A stretch of DNA of 64,000 nt from Lophium mytilinum (Eukaryota; Ascomycota; Dothideomycetes; Mytilinidiales; Mytilinidiaceae): NCBI GenBank assembly GCA_010093605.1, contig MU004182.1, forward strand, positions 2,589,195 to 2,653,194, written 5' to 3'. This document shows, piece after piece, positions 9,828 to 21,027 of this stretch. The stretch's first letter is position 1. The number at the start of each line of letters is the position of its first letter. The notes under the pieces were generated by a model. It made no database searches and had not been told where the DNA came from. It saw only the letters and a list, made by a program, of their open reading frames with translations. Position numbers and translations under genes: made by a program.

Positions 9828-10595
9828 ATGACGGTCAAAAACCTGCAAGGCCTCAGCGCCATCGTCACCGGAGGCTCCAGAGGCATAGGCGCCGGCATCG
9901 CGCAGGAGCTCGCAAGCCGTGGTGCCAACGTCCTCATCACCTACCAGAGCGCCTCATCTCAAGCCGAAGAAGTCGCCTCCAAGATCCGAGCCCTGGGCAG
10001 CGAAGCGCTGATCGTGCAGGCCGCTGGCACAGACAAGGAAGCACCCGCTCGGATCGTGCGTGCCGCAGTAGAGAAATGGTCTCACATCGACATCATCATC
10101 AACAATGCCGGCGCCGGCGACGACTGCCTGCTCAAAGATCTCACATACGACCTGTGGGACAAGATCCTCAACACGAACCTACGCATGGCGACCTTCCTGG
10201 TGAAGGAGAGCATGCCGCATCTTGGCAAGGCGCCGCGCATTGTGAATATCTCGTCCGTTATCGGGCGCATGGGTGGCTCGTGGGCAACAGCGTATTGCGC
10301 GTCGAAAGCGGCACTTGAAGGGGTCACGAAGGTGTGGGCTGCGGAGCTTGGACACAGTCACAACGCAACGGTGAATTGTGTGAATCCGGGGCCGGTGGGT
10401 ACGGATATGTGGTTGCGCGATACCGATGCCGCTGTGTTGGCGGAATGGGATACTAAGATGAAGGAGACGCCGGCCGCGCCGAGGATTGGCACTGTGGATG
10501 ATATTGCTCAAATTGTCGCATTTTTGGCTAGTGAGGAGAGTCGATGGAGTACGGGTAGCACTGTTAATGCTAACGGGGGCATGTGCTTTGTATGA
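9828..10595 (+). CDS. Short-chain dehydrogenase/reductase (3-oxoacyl-ACP-reductase-like)
   Basis: Single exon, 255 residues, a classical SDR. TGGSRGIG (14-21) binds NAD(P), NNAG is at 92-95, and the catalytic set is S143 in NISSVIG with Y156-x3-K160 (YCASK). The C-terminal NPGPVGTDM and the ASEESRWSTGSTVNANGG ending are typical of fungal secondary-metabolite reductases. An R at position 18 after the glycine-rich loop favours NADPH. It would interconvert a ketone and an alcohol on the cluster's substrate; the substrate cannot be read from sequence. Confidence 0.87.
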   Translation: MTVKNLQGLSAIVTGGSRGIGAGIAQELASRGANVLITYQSASSQAEEVASKIRALGSEALIVQAAGTDKEAPARIVRAAVEKWSHIDIIINNAGAGDDCLLKDLTYDLWDKILNTNLRMATFLVKESMPHLGKAPRIVNISSVIGRMGGSWATAYCASKAALEGVTKVWAAELGHSHNATVNCVNPGPVGTDMWLRDTDAAVLAEWDTKMKETPAAPRIGTVDDIAQIVAFLASEESRWSTGSTVNANGGMCFV

Positions 10596-11006
10596 GGTAA
10601 CTTGGTGATGGTGGATATTTCGTTACATAGAATAGACAAGCATTAGAATACCCCTTAAATCGCCTCAATGAAGTTAGCGTTAATCCTCCAAGCTCGGTTG
10701 GGCTTCGTTTCTGTCTGCTGGCTTACTCAGCAGCTCCATCTTCCCTCCTGTCGCTCAAGAGGTTTGTTCCTCATTCTCATTAAAAAAAAAACTTTTGGGC
10801 CCACGTTTCGTTTGAGTCGATTCCTGTGTGCCTGGCGCTCACTACAGATATAACGATGAGCAAGTAGCCGGCACTAAGAAGGATATCAGACGTGCAAATC
10901 ACGTTCAAATCGAACAGCCGATTGATCTGGTATTGCGTTTTCGTTCTATAAAACCGGGCGTCAAGTCATCGACACCCTCTTTGCAGATACTGGTATGTCA
11001 TAATAT
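10596..11006. other. Tail-to-tail intergenic stretch
   Basis: 411 bp between the convergent SDR and aminotransferase genes. It contains a run of ten adenines near 10783. No gene or repeat seen. Confidence 0.5.
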
Positions 11007-12644
11007 CTAATGAGCCTTATGCCACACCTCCCCCGGAATCGCATCCTGATATTCCACGACTTCGTTCAGTGCTTCCCTGATAATCCGAACGCCCCTTTCC
11101 AACTGCTCATCCGTCATCACCATGGTCACTCCCATCCTCAGGCGCCCCCCCAACGGGTATAGTAGCAGTCCTTTACTCAAGCACAAGCCTCCGATCCTCC
11201 TAGCCGTCACCCTCCCTTCCGGGTTCTCTCGAATCGGAATGCTGAAATCTGCGCCTCGAGCTTGGATGTCAGCTACATATGGATGCTGCCTCAAATCGGT
11301 CGTCAACTCCAGGAACTTCTCGCCGAGCTGCCTTGCTCGTTCCGCCATGTTCTCCTCGTCCAGGACCTTCAGTGCCGCCTCAGCAGCTGCGATTGCCATA
11401 GGCGTGTGTGCGAACGTCGAGCCGCTCTCATACGGTCCCACAACATTCATCATTACGTCGTCTCCCAGGACGAACGAGGCCGGGTACGCGCCGCCGGTCA
11501 TGGATTTGCCGACGACGAGCAGATCAGGGCGGACGTCTGGGCCCAGATGGTTGAAAGAAAAGAACTTTCCGGTCTTGCAGGATCCCATTCGCACTTCGTC
11601 GGCGATGAAGGGGATGTTGTACTTCTTGCAAAGGTCATAAATCCCCCGGGCGAAGGAGACTTCTTCTTCATAAGTGCTAAGTACGGAAACTTGTTAGTGA
11701 TACACTATCGGAGGGATAGAGTAGGCGGTACGTACTTTCCCGTATTGCGTATGCATTCTAAAATGATGCCTCCCACGCGCGCATGGTGCTCTGCAAGACA
11801 GGCCTCCATGTCTTCCAGATGGCCATACCGTAGCAGCGTCTTCGTCGACGGATTGACGTTAGTATGTTGGGCGCTGTCGAGGCCATAAGCTGTGAGAGCT
11901 GTATCAGTTTCATTCCTAGCATGAGCACATCCAGGCTGAAGTACCTGTTCTGGCGGGGCTAGGGTCTTGTAGATTCCAGACCCCTGAAGACAGTCCGTGG
12001 TAGCTGTCCGAGACAGCTAGAATCAGTACCTCCTCCGCGGGAATGCCTCTGACCTCATAAGCATGACGCCTGGTGATCTTGCAAGCCAGATCAGCTGCCT
12101 CCGATCCGGTGACCATAGCGGAGATCTTGTCGTATTTGAACCTCTTGCACATCATTTCAGCAAAGACGGGCCAACGCGTGTTGTGCGTTGAAGTGTTTAT
12201 GAGGTAGGCTAGAGACCATGTCAGCCCTCATCTGTCAACGTATCTCACTGGATGCGGCCTACCTTTGTTGAGCTGCTCCACCATCGCTGCGACTATCTTC
12301 GGATGGCAGTGTCCTTGATTGCCGGCGCTGAACATGCAAATGAAATCGAGGTATTCTTTGCCATCCACATCCTATGTCACTTCAGTCCTGGATTCAACAG
12401 CTAAAGAGCTTTGGCGGCAATTTTCACGAACCCATAGTTGCGCACCCTTGCCTCTATCCATGAACCCAGGCAAGGGCGTAAAGCCACCAACGGTGTACTC
12501 CGCTTCAGTATCAAGCAGCTGCTGTGCTCTCCTTGACAGCACAATCTGCTTCCGTTGGACTGCAACAGGCGCCATATGACTGCTGTCCATTGGTGTGAGA
12601 TTCACGCCAGCGTGATCGACTTCTTCGACGGTGAGTGATGCCAT
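11007..12644 (-). CDS. Class-III PLP-dependent aminotransferase, ornithine-aminotransferase-like
   Basis: Five exons (12644-12432, 12371-12263, 12208-11945, 11889-11736, 11676-11007) give 469 residues; the four introns are 54-60 bp and all joins keep frame. Diagnostic features: [17 protein letters not shown] (cofactor phosphate region), D273 in IADEVRMG (pyridine nitrogen), and K304 in [12 protein letters not shown], the Schiff-base lysine. Overall order and the [21 protein letters not shown] segment resemble ornithine and GABA aminotransferases. The preferred amino donor is not known. Being next to an amino acid permease and a RidA protein, it probably acts on an imported or internally formed amine (inference). 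Confidence 0.87.
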
Positions 12645-13373
12645 TTTGCAGGTTGAAGTTGTATCGTGGTTAGGGATGAATCATAGAGATGAATGCTAAA
12701 GAAACGCAGATGCCTCGAGTATGAAATCCTATAGATATATATACTGTGGACTAAGATAGCTCGCTATCGAGACTTGCATCCTGGCGCTTTTTCGGTCGTG
12801 ATCCGTGCTCCGTTATGAGCATCGATGGAGCAGTGCCTGGGATGTGACAAAATGGTAAGTAACAGCGATGGCTTGGCGCGCTGTCGATTTCCCGAATCAG
12901 CGGGCTCAGCACATAATGGAATTAGCTGGGCTGGAATAACATGACCCAGTTAGCGAGGCACCGCTAGAAGCTAATAACAAAAAGCAGATAAAGGAGATTG
13001 CCTGAGTTCTGGGACCCCCGGAGATCATGACATGGCTATTATGATCACTGATTAGTAGATCTTGACCAGTTTAAAACGTCATATTAGCTTTCTGAGCTGC
13101 AGTCAGATCACAGATGTAGTTTGATAGCTACGGGCACATACATGTAGAACATTCAATTGAGCGTAATTTTGATCCTCTATATACTGAACCTACGCCACGC
13201 TGAAGCAAGCACCGCAATACATTCAATCCAAGACCATACCCTCTGATATTCGAGTCAACTAATAAAGACACTGTATATTTTAACAAGTCGTGAATCCGCT
13301 TCGTAACTTCACAGAAAGTACATAAACATCTAGGAGTAACGGTCCGATCTCCAACTTCCCACCGACTTCCCGC
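12645..13373. other. Promoter of the aminotransferase and 3' region of the permease
   Basis: About 730 bp, AT-rich in its distal part (13050-13300). No gene, inverted repeat or tandem repeat stood out. Confidence 0.4.
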
Positions 13374-15031
13374 TTAGAAACTCTCCTGATTCATTGCCAC
13401 CGGCTCTGTGTATCTAGTCTTCGAATATGCGAACCAATTGACCACGGCGCAGAAGAACACACCGCCTGTGACAGCAGAGGCGTAGTTCATGGTCGACGCG
13501 GTCACTGGCACGTATGAGGGGAAACAAAGCCAGACGGTAATGAAAGGCATCCAAATAATCGATATGATGTTGAAGTAGATGCCGCTGCGACCTAGATTGA
13601 AGTTGCGCTTGGAAGGAAATGCATTCGCTCGGCCGGCATAGAGCAAGCTTCCGACGACCAGGATGTAAGATAAGTAGCACATGACGATGCCTGCGCCGAG
13701 AATCGCGTTTATTGCAGTGGTTGAGCCGAGAATGATAGCGCCTATGGCGACTATAAGTAAGACACCGGATGCAACCGCGTTGACGGGAAGCTCGTAATAT
13801 GTGTTGACTTTGGACACCCAGCCGGAGAGTGGCAATGCTCCCTGTCGTCCCACAGACCACAGAATCCGAGAAAAGCTGGTCAACAGACAGATGGCCGCAC
13901 ATAGCATGACGAGTATGTAGACCAGAATTGCGATGATGGTAAGGGCCTGGGAGTCCAAAGAATCCAGTAAAAGCTGAGCAATCGGCTGCCCTCCGATAGG
14001 GGCCAAGAGATTGGCCGGGCTGATAATGCAGAACATATAGACCAGAACCAGCGGCAATCCTGCGAGTGCGCTCATGAGAGCGCTTCCGAACATGACTCGG
14101 GGAATGTTCCTCTCTGGGTGTGGGATCTCATCAGCGAGATGAGCGGCGCCCTCGAAACCATTGACAGCAGTAGCACCAGGCAGCAGACCGAGGAAGAAAA
14201 CTACGCCGTCCGACTTCCATCCAGTCATGTTGACGAGATCGGCAAAAACGAACGATGCGGATTGTTTCGGGTGAGTGCGGACTAGGAGCACAATGAGCAC
14301 GAAGAGTGCGCCAGTGTTGATGAAGACTACCATGCTCTTGAGCATGAATGGATATAACTTGAAAAGTGGTACGTTGAGAGCGAAGGCGACGGCTGCCGAG
14401 CCAATGTAGAGGACATAGTATTCCCATGGTTGCGCAACGAATGTCGTTTTGATCACCGCTACTAATGCCCAGATGAGCTGAGAGGCGAGAAGGCAAGTCG
14501 CAGCTGTCAGGAAAAAGTATGCAGCGCTGACAATCCAAGCAGCTAGATAGCTGAGGCCGCGTGCGTATTTCTTGTGTGCCAGGACTGAAATCCAGTAGAT
14601 TTGACCTATAGTAGGAATTTGCGGTCAGTGATTGCCTCGCTCAGGGGTAACTTTCCGTTCTTGAAGTCTTTTAAAACAACTGGAATTGAGAGGATATTCG
14701 TACCTGACGAGTGAGGGTAGACAGCGGCAATCTCAGCCAGCGATAGGCAAACGCAGAGATTACAGCCCACCGCCAAAATATACCCATAGATGAAGACAGG
14801 ACTTCCGCCTACTCCAATGACACTTGTAAGGTATGCGCCAACAGCAAGCGGCGTCGAAGTCAATGAGTACTGGAGACCCAAACTGCTCCAGAGACTGAAG
14901 GACTCATTCAACACTTGCGGTGCTCCAACCTCGCGCGTAGCACCGACGTCTATATCCAATTGACGATGGGGTTCGGAAACATCTTTGCCGTCATACAACG
15001 GCATCTTGTGGTCCTTTGAGGTGGTAGACAT
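13374..15031 (-). CDS. Amino acid / GABA permease, APC superfamily
   Basis: Two exons (15031-14704, 14605-13374; 98-bp intron) give 519 residues. The frame extends upstream only with a TTG, so the first ATG (MSTTSKDHK) is the start. The protein has a polar N-terminus, the PHSSGQIYWISVLA segment that matches the P-x-S-G-G-Q-Y motif of fungal GABA/choline permeases, about twelve hydrophobic segments, and GFEGAAHLADEIPHPERNIP, a conserved loop of Uga4-like transporters. It likely carries an amino acid or amine across the plasma membrane. Its orientation, head to head with the SDR at 15831, links it to the cluster. Confidence 0.87.
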
Positions 15032-15830
15032 TTCGTATAGCAGGAGAATGATATTCAAGGTTGAAGGTTAAGCGGAGATGATATCTTAAGCAGGAGGCAA
15101 GACAAGACATTTGAGCAGCGTAAGTATATACTCACGGTCTATCATTGATACCACGCGATATGGAATGAGATCTTAGGAGATTGAATAGACCTAGCGTATC
15201 TTTGCTCGCCAGTCTTAGAATATGCCCGCTGTAATTCGTTGCACACATCCCGCGCTGGGAAGAGACATCGAAAAGGCAGGCGACAACGACGCGAAAAGCT
15301 TGAAAGCTCACCTTGAGAACTGCGACGCGAGTTTCAGCTAGCTCTATAGACGAAGCTTGATAGCGATAAGGAGACTAAGAAATAGGACTGTTCCGGCAGT
15401 CGTGAGCGAGAGGCGCGCGATAACACACGCCACTCCCAATGCGGGCCTCAGATGTGTGCAGGGCCTGGATGTGCCCTATTCACGATACTACTCGGGCCTT
15501 TCCAGCCCCCTGCGTAGTTCGTGTCCCGGATGGCGTCAAACGATAGGCGATAAGGACTTCAAAATCCTTCTTCTTCTTTAAGCAACAAGAGGCGACCAAC
15601 AAAACTGCCCTTGTAGAAACTCTGGGAAACTGACAGCGCGAGACTGGTGCGACGATGGGTTCTACAACCAGGGCAACGCGAATTCTTCAGCAGACTCCTA
15701 GACTATGCACCATTTGTCGTCCGTGCCTGGAAGACTCTTCGGCCATGACCATAGGCATATAACCCACGTCTCCGACTTTCAGATGCATTGATCGATCAGG
15801 ATTTTCATACTTGCGTACTCTCGTCCCAAA
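15032..15830. promoter_or_regulatory. Divergent promoter, permease / SDR
   Basis: About 800 bp between divergent starts with no credible gene. Neither the 10-mer TATGCGATTG nor a clear CGG-triplet palindrome was found here by eye. Confidence 0.4.
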
Positions 15831-16917
15831 ATGTCGAACATGTTGAAGTAAGCATTGCCGTGAGCCCCAATTCGAAGCACAGTTCTCCAAGCTGATCAGT
15901 CGCAATTTTTAGTCTCCAAGGCCGGGTTGCCATCGTCACAGGCTCATCTTCTGGAGTTGGTCGTGCTATTGCACTCGCACTGGCAAGCGAAGGCGCGTCA
16001 GTCGTATGCAGCGATTTGACGCACGACTTGCGCCCGGGAGGATATGAGACCGTGACAACTTCGACACACGAGCTGATCGCGAAGACAGGCAAAGCTATCT
16101 TCAAGGAGACTGATGTTAGCTCGCCGCAAGATGTGGAAGCGCTGGTCGCATCCGCTGTTGCCGAGTTCGGCAGGCTAGATATGTACGTGTATCAACATCA
16201 GTTCTGTTCAAGTCGAACAGGCCGGGATGAGAGAGGTAGGATAGCTGATATTGCGAAGTTTGGTCAATAATGCAGGAGTCTTCTGTGGGCAAAACAAGAT
16301 TGCAGAAGAGCCCTTGGAAGCCTTTGAAAAGACCATGGTAGGGCAATTTGTAGGAATGGCGTGATGACAGAAGCGAAGTCTAATCGTTCGCAGGCCATCA
16401 ATACCCGAGGGACCTTTCTCGGGATGAAGTTCGCCATCGCACAGATGATGAAACAAGAACCACGATCTACCGGGGATCGTGGCTGGATTGTGAATATCTC
16501 CTCGATTGGCGGCCTGGTAGGCCTTTCAATGGAACGTAGGTTGGCCAATTTCATCTCTACTTATTTCCTGGCTTCTCTTCTCTTCCCTACCTTCATAAAA
16601 ACATTAGCTAACGCTCATAAGCATCCTATTGTGCGAGCAAAGGCGCTGTGACCAACCTAACCCGACAAGTAGCGCTGGACTATGCCCCTCATAAAATCCA
16701 TGTCAATGGTGTGTGCCCCGGCTTCTTGAAGACGGCAATGGTTCGATCTGCGCTCGAAGATGCAGCTCTCAACGAGGAGCTGCATGCTGCGTCACCATGG
16801 CCGCATTTAGGCTTGCCCGAAGATGTGGCGAAGGCGGTGCTGTACCTTTCTGGCGATGGTGCTAGTTGGGTGACAGGTGTAATGTTGAATGTGGACGGTG
16901 GGTACTGTACAAGGTAG
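15831..16917 (+). CDS. Short-chain dehydrogenase/reductase (five exons)
   Basis: Exons 15831-15847, 15913-16182, 16259-16337, 16394-16535 and 16622-16917 give 267 residues; introns are 65, 76, 56 and 86 bp. The first coding exon is only 17 bp and was recognised because it completes the Rossmann start (MSNMLNLQGRVAIVTG). Motifs: TGSSSGVG (15-22), NNAG (99-102), S148/S149 in NISSIGG, Y162-x3-K166 (YCASK), and the C-terminal VMLNVDGGY. It is a classical NAD(P)-dependent SDR, near the cyclopentanol dehydrogenase/3-oxoacyl reductase type. It is much more intron-rich than the intronless SDR at 9828, so the two are not a recent duplication. It is the likely right border of the cluster. Confidence 0.87.
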
Positions 16918-17234
16918 ACTAGTATGTGAAAAGGGGACTCATTTCTAAAGGGGTGGTAGCAGGTGAGCTTATGTGCCGTCTGAGATGCTTGATAGACGCA
17001 ATCAAGCTTAGGCACACTGCAGGAGAGTGGTCCACGTAGATTAGGCGCGGCGAAATTTCACTACTTCTCTGGTATGGTGTACATTAAACAACGTTTTAGC
17101 TGCTGAGAATAGAAAGCTTGAGATTTACTTTTACATCATGTACTTCTCCGCCAGCTTCTAGAAACACACTTGCAGAAGTCTAAACCACAAACCCACGGCC
17201 AATGTCCAATATATACAAGAACGCTTCATCACGC
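16918..17234. other. Tail-to-tail intergenic stretch
   Basis: 317 bp between the convergent SDR and acyl-CoA dehydrogenase genes; no gene or repeat seen. Confidence 0.5.
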
Positions 17235-19170
17235 CTACAGCTTCATGCCAAGCGCCTTATGCACCCTCAACGCTTGCCTAATGCTCAAATCTAGCATGAT
17301 TTCCTCACTCCCACCCGGAATGGCATACGCCCTAACATCCCGATACAACCGCTCTACCTTCGCACCCTGTCCGCCGCGCGAGTAACTTAGGCCGCCGAAG
17401 ATCTGACTAGCCTCTCGTGCACAGAACTCGAATGTGGTAGTGCTCTGCGCCTTGAGCGAGGCAATAGCGCCGCCGAGCTTCAACATAGCCTCCATCTCGC
17501 CCATCTTCTGGCACTGGTAGATGAGATTCTCGAGCCAGTTGTAAGAAGCCTCGATTTGACGAGCCATGTGAGCGAGCTTGAGGCGGATGACGGGATGATC
17601 GATGAGCTTCTTGCCAAAAGTGCGGCGCTTGTGGGCGTACTTGATGGATTCTTCGTAGCAGACGCGGGAGAAGCGGAGACACTGTATGATTATGCCAATG
17701 CGTTCGTGATTGAAGTTTGTCATAATGACTGAAAAAGGTTAGAAGTGTGATCGTTCTGGTAGGCTTTGGGAGTAAGGAAAGGGGAAATGGGAGTGAGCAA
17801 AGTTGGCGACGCACCTTTGAAACCTTGGTTCTCCTTCCCGATGAGGTTCTCAACGGGAACCTTCACATCCTCAAAGGTAATGTATGTAGTACCACTGCTC
17901 CATACACCTTGGCAGTCCATCTTGCGGGTGGAGACACCGCCGAAACTGCGCTCAATGAGGAGTACGGAGACGCCGTTCATGCCCTCACCGCCCGTGCGGA
18001 CGGCAGTGGTGAAGTAATCGCACCAAATGCCGTTGGTGATCCATTTCTTCTCGCCATTGACGATATAGTGTTTTCCATCTTCAGAAAGCTTGGCTTCGCA
18101 TGTGAGATTGGCGACATCGCTTCCCGCGTCTGTCACATGTTAGTAATGCAAGAAGATACTAGGAAAGTCAGCAAAACTTACCAGGCTCCGTTATCGCGAG
18201 ACAGATGCGCTTGTTGCCATTAAGAATCTCAGGTACAACGCGCTTGACGACGTCCTTCTTTCCGAACTTGACAAGCGGTGGGCAGCCAATGCCAAAACCA
18301 CCGATGAGGTTCCATACGAGCCCGCCACTGCCCGCGCGCGAGATCTCGTCCGTGAGCAGCATCTCGTGGAAGAGATCCCACTTCTCCGGCGCGACGCTCT
18401 TTACGCGCTGCTCTGTCAAGTTTGTTGGATAGTGCACACCCATGAGACCGGCTAGATAACCCTTCTCGCCCATAGCTTTGTAGATGCTGTCAGGCACCTT
18501 ACGGCCCTCTTCCCACTCGGTCACGTTGGGCATTATGTCGTCCTCGACCCATTGGCGGACTTCGGCGCGGAGGTCGGCGTGGGACTGATTGAAGAAGGGC
18601 GAGTGGTACTACAGGTGGGTGTCACATGTCAGAGACTGTTTTACTTGTATAGGCAGAAATTGGAGAGGAAGGCGTTTGTAGAGAAATGCTCACAGATTGG
18701 TACCAAGAGGGGTCCGCATAGGGCACTAGGTCGCCGAAGGGATCCAATGCCTCCGCCTCCTCCTCCGCAGCGGCTGTAGGCATCGGGGCGACTGCGCCGG
18801 ACTCAGCGGATGGCTTTACAACATCCGGTTTCTTCTCCGCAGGCGGCGTAGTTGGGGGTGTTGGAGGCGCTGCCTTCGAGTCTAGAGAGCCGACCTGCAA
18901 CTTCTTCTGGTATTTCTTGAGGATGCTCTCGTTGTGGTACTTCCAGAACTGCTTGGAAGCGTCTTTTCCAGCAACACGCTGTAGGACTGGTTATATTTGT
19001 CAGGATTTGCAGCCAAAGTGTGTGGCATGAAGAGAGCACGTACTCTTCTTGCCGCCAGGGTGTTCGTCTTGGAACTTTGTCAGATCGTATACGTCCTCGT
19101 TGACGACGACCCAGAGGCTGTCGGTCTTGTTGTGGGAGGCCACATCGGCTGTAGAGAAGCGTTGCGACAT
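17235..19170 (-). CDS. Cytochrome b5 - acyl-CoA dehydrogenase fusion
   Basis: Five exons (19170-19044, 18986-18694, 18608-18182, 18129-17815, 17728-17235) give 551 residues; introns 52-86 bp. Residues 1 to about 90 are a cytochrome b5-like heme domain with the HPGG signature interrupted by intron 1. A Pro/Ala-rich linker follows (about 95-135), then the acyl-CoA dehydrogenase fold: N-terminal helices, the FAD-contacting segment KWITNGIWCDYFTTAVRTGG, and the C-terminal bundle ending in YAIPGGSEEIMLDLSIRQ. The fusion is known widely in filamentous fungi. The b5 domain probably takes electrons from the flavin. It may take part in beta-oxidation or act on a specialised acyl thioester; whether it belongs to the adjoining cluster is open. 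Confidence 0.87.
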
Positions 19171-20516
19171 GTTGGGTGCTTCTTAGGGGAAGAATGGGCG
19201 TTGTGGTGGCGGTATGAGAGGGAGAGTGTAGATGTCGAGAACAAGACAATGAATGGCAGCTGACAGGCTTAAAACCAGAGGAAGCAAAGCCTTTCACATG
19301 CTAGACATGGCACAACGCCAAACCCTTCTCCAGCCTCCACACCCCGAGATTCCTGCTAGAGCCGCCTGGGGTAGGCACGGGACCATGACGGGGATGATAT
19401 TGACGCAACCATTATTGGCTCGGACACTCGCGGCGAGTCCGGTGATGGGGGGCATCGAGGCTGTGAGAGTGCATCGTGTCCAACGTCATACAAAGGTACC
19501 GAGGCTCTCGCCGCTTTCGTCTAGTCTCTGATTTTGCGCCTCATTGGGGAGAATTTATGCTCCGTTCCAATTCACCCTCTAAATATTAGCTTGGTACCTA
19601 TGAAATTAGACTCCATGGTCTTTTTACCTGCTAGAAGCGCTTTCAAAGTTGAACACATCACGTCAAAGTCTACCATGATACAAAATTTTCTCGCGTATAT
19701 AAACAGTTATGCATAGTCTTCAAATCTTTGTGTAGAGATAGTTCGCTAGATCCACATGAGCAATTTTCACCGGGCACCGACGAACCCCCGTTGAAACATT
19801 GCTCCTTGTAACCGTCTGCGACGCATTCCCGTTTTCAGCCAGCCTACATTCCACATCAGCACGCCACGACGTGACATAGGGTACGTGCAAATGAATCATC
19901 ACGCTATTTCGCGTACAACTCTGGGGTTACGCGTGGTGTTTGTTGTAGCTTGACATCCGAAACTGTAAGCTAGCCGTTCTAGAGCACCGAGTACCGAGGC
20001 CTTTCACTATTTCGTGATTGGACACGCTTTCGAGACATCTTTTGGCAGTACTTGGCACGTGGCCCTCCCATCTTCACGAGCTGAAGCACTCAATCATTCC
20101 CATTTGCAGAGGAGGTCCCGCCGTGTTAGGCCGGCCGAGATCTCGAAATACTACGCCGAGTTCCGCGTGTTGATATCGAGATCGGACGTGTCACTTTTCT
20201 TGGCTAAAAACGCGTCCCCGCCTGCTTGCTCGCACCCCATTGATTACACCCTTCCTGCGCAATTGCACATGCTTCATCAATGCTTCGATCAGAAAGATCA
20301 CCAAAGGGTCCTCAGAGCAAAGTCGCGATGCGATCGTTTTCTGAAGCGATGGATACTCAGATCGTGCCTAGAGGCCGCGCGATGATGACATACTAACACA
20401 TAATGCTACTGACGGCACAACAACTCACAGAAGCCATCGCCAGCACCCCCAAGTCCATCGACCCTCGGCGCCTCACACACCAGCAACCTCCCTCTCGTAT
20501 ACCGATCAGTCCGACA
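19171..20516. other. Gene-free stretch
   Basis: About 1.35 kb between the acyl-CoA dehydrogenase and cupin genes. A 123-codon plus-strand frame at 20014-20385 has no recognisable domain and biased, uneven composition; I do not call it. An in-frame ATG at 20403 could extend the cupin by 38 residues. Confidence 0.4.
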
Positions 20517-21027
20517 ATGCCGGGAGAAGTACAGGTCAAGAAGGCCTCGGAGATCAATGCTCCAACTGGGGCTCAGACCGAGGGCATGATTCGTATGAAC
20601 GCTATCACGGACATGTCTGATCAAATTTGTGGTACCGGTGAGCATCTTCTACTTTCGAGAATGGCACCTTTCAGGCTGATGCAACTTCCCAGTAATGATA
20701 GCAAAACCCCACACGGCCTCAGCCATACACCACCATGGCGAAGAAGGTAGTTTCCTCGCACCTATAATGTCAACCTACGTCTCGACAACGAACCCCTCCT
20801 GATATATCTTAGATACTATCGTCTATGCTGCCAAAGGCCACGGAACCATTGTCAGCGGTCCCAACGGTTCTAAGAGGCAAGACCTCGGTCCTGGTGACTT
20901 TGCGCTTATACCAGCATACGCTCAACACCAAGAAGTCAACGATAGCGGTGAAGACATTGTATGGATCATAACACGCGGTGGTCGCAATCCGATTGTCGAA
21001 AACCTGGATGGATGGGGAGAGAGCTAG
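20517..21027 (+). CDS. Small cupin-domain protein
   Basis: Three exons (20517-20637, 20693-20746, 20813-21027; introns 55 and 66 bp) give 129 residues. Cupin motif 1 is seen as SAIHHHGEEDTIVYAAKGHG and motif 2 as LGPGDFALIPAYAQHQEVN; the His residues (HHH and the later QHQ) with E are the usual metal ligands. It is a single-domain cupin that could be an isomerase, decarboxylase or dioxygenase-like enzyme; function is not predictable. The start was chosen at MPGEVQ, where the conserved part begins; an upstream in-frame ATG at 20403 would add a Pro/Ser-rich leader. It is not obviously tied to its neighbours. Confidence 0.8.

Noticed and set aside
11122-11888. Long plus-strand open frames (172 and 208 codons)
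   Set aside because: They are antisense to the conserved exons of the aminotransferase and have no domain.
20014-20385. 123-codon plus-strand frame
   Set aside because: No domain, no splice partner, uneven composition.
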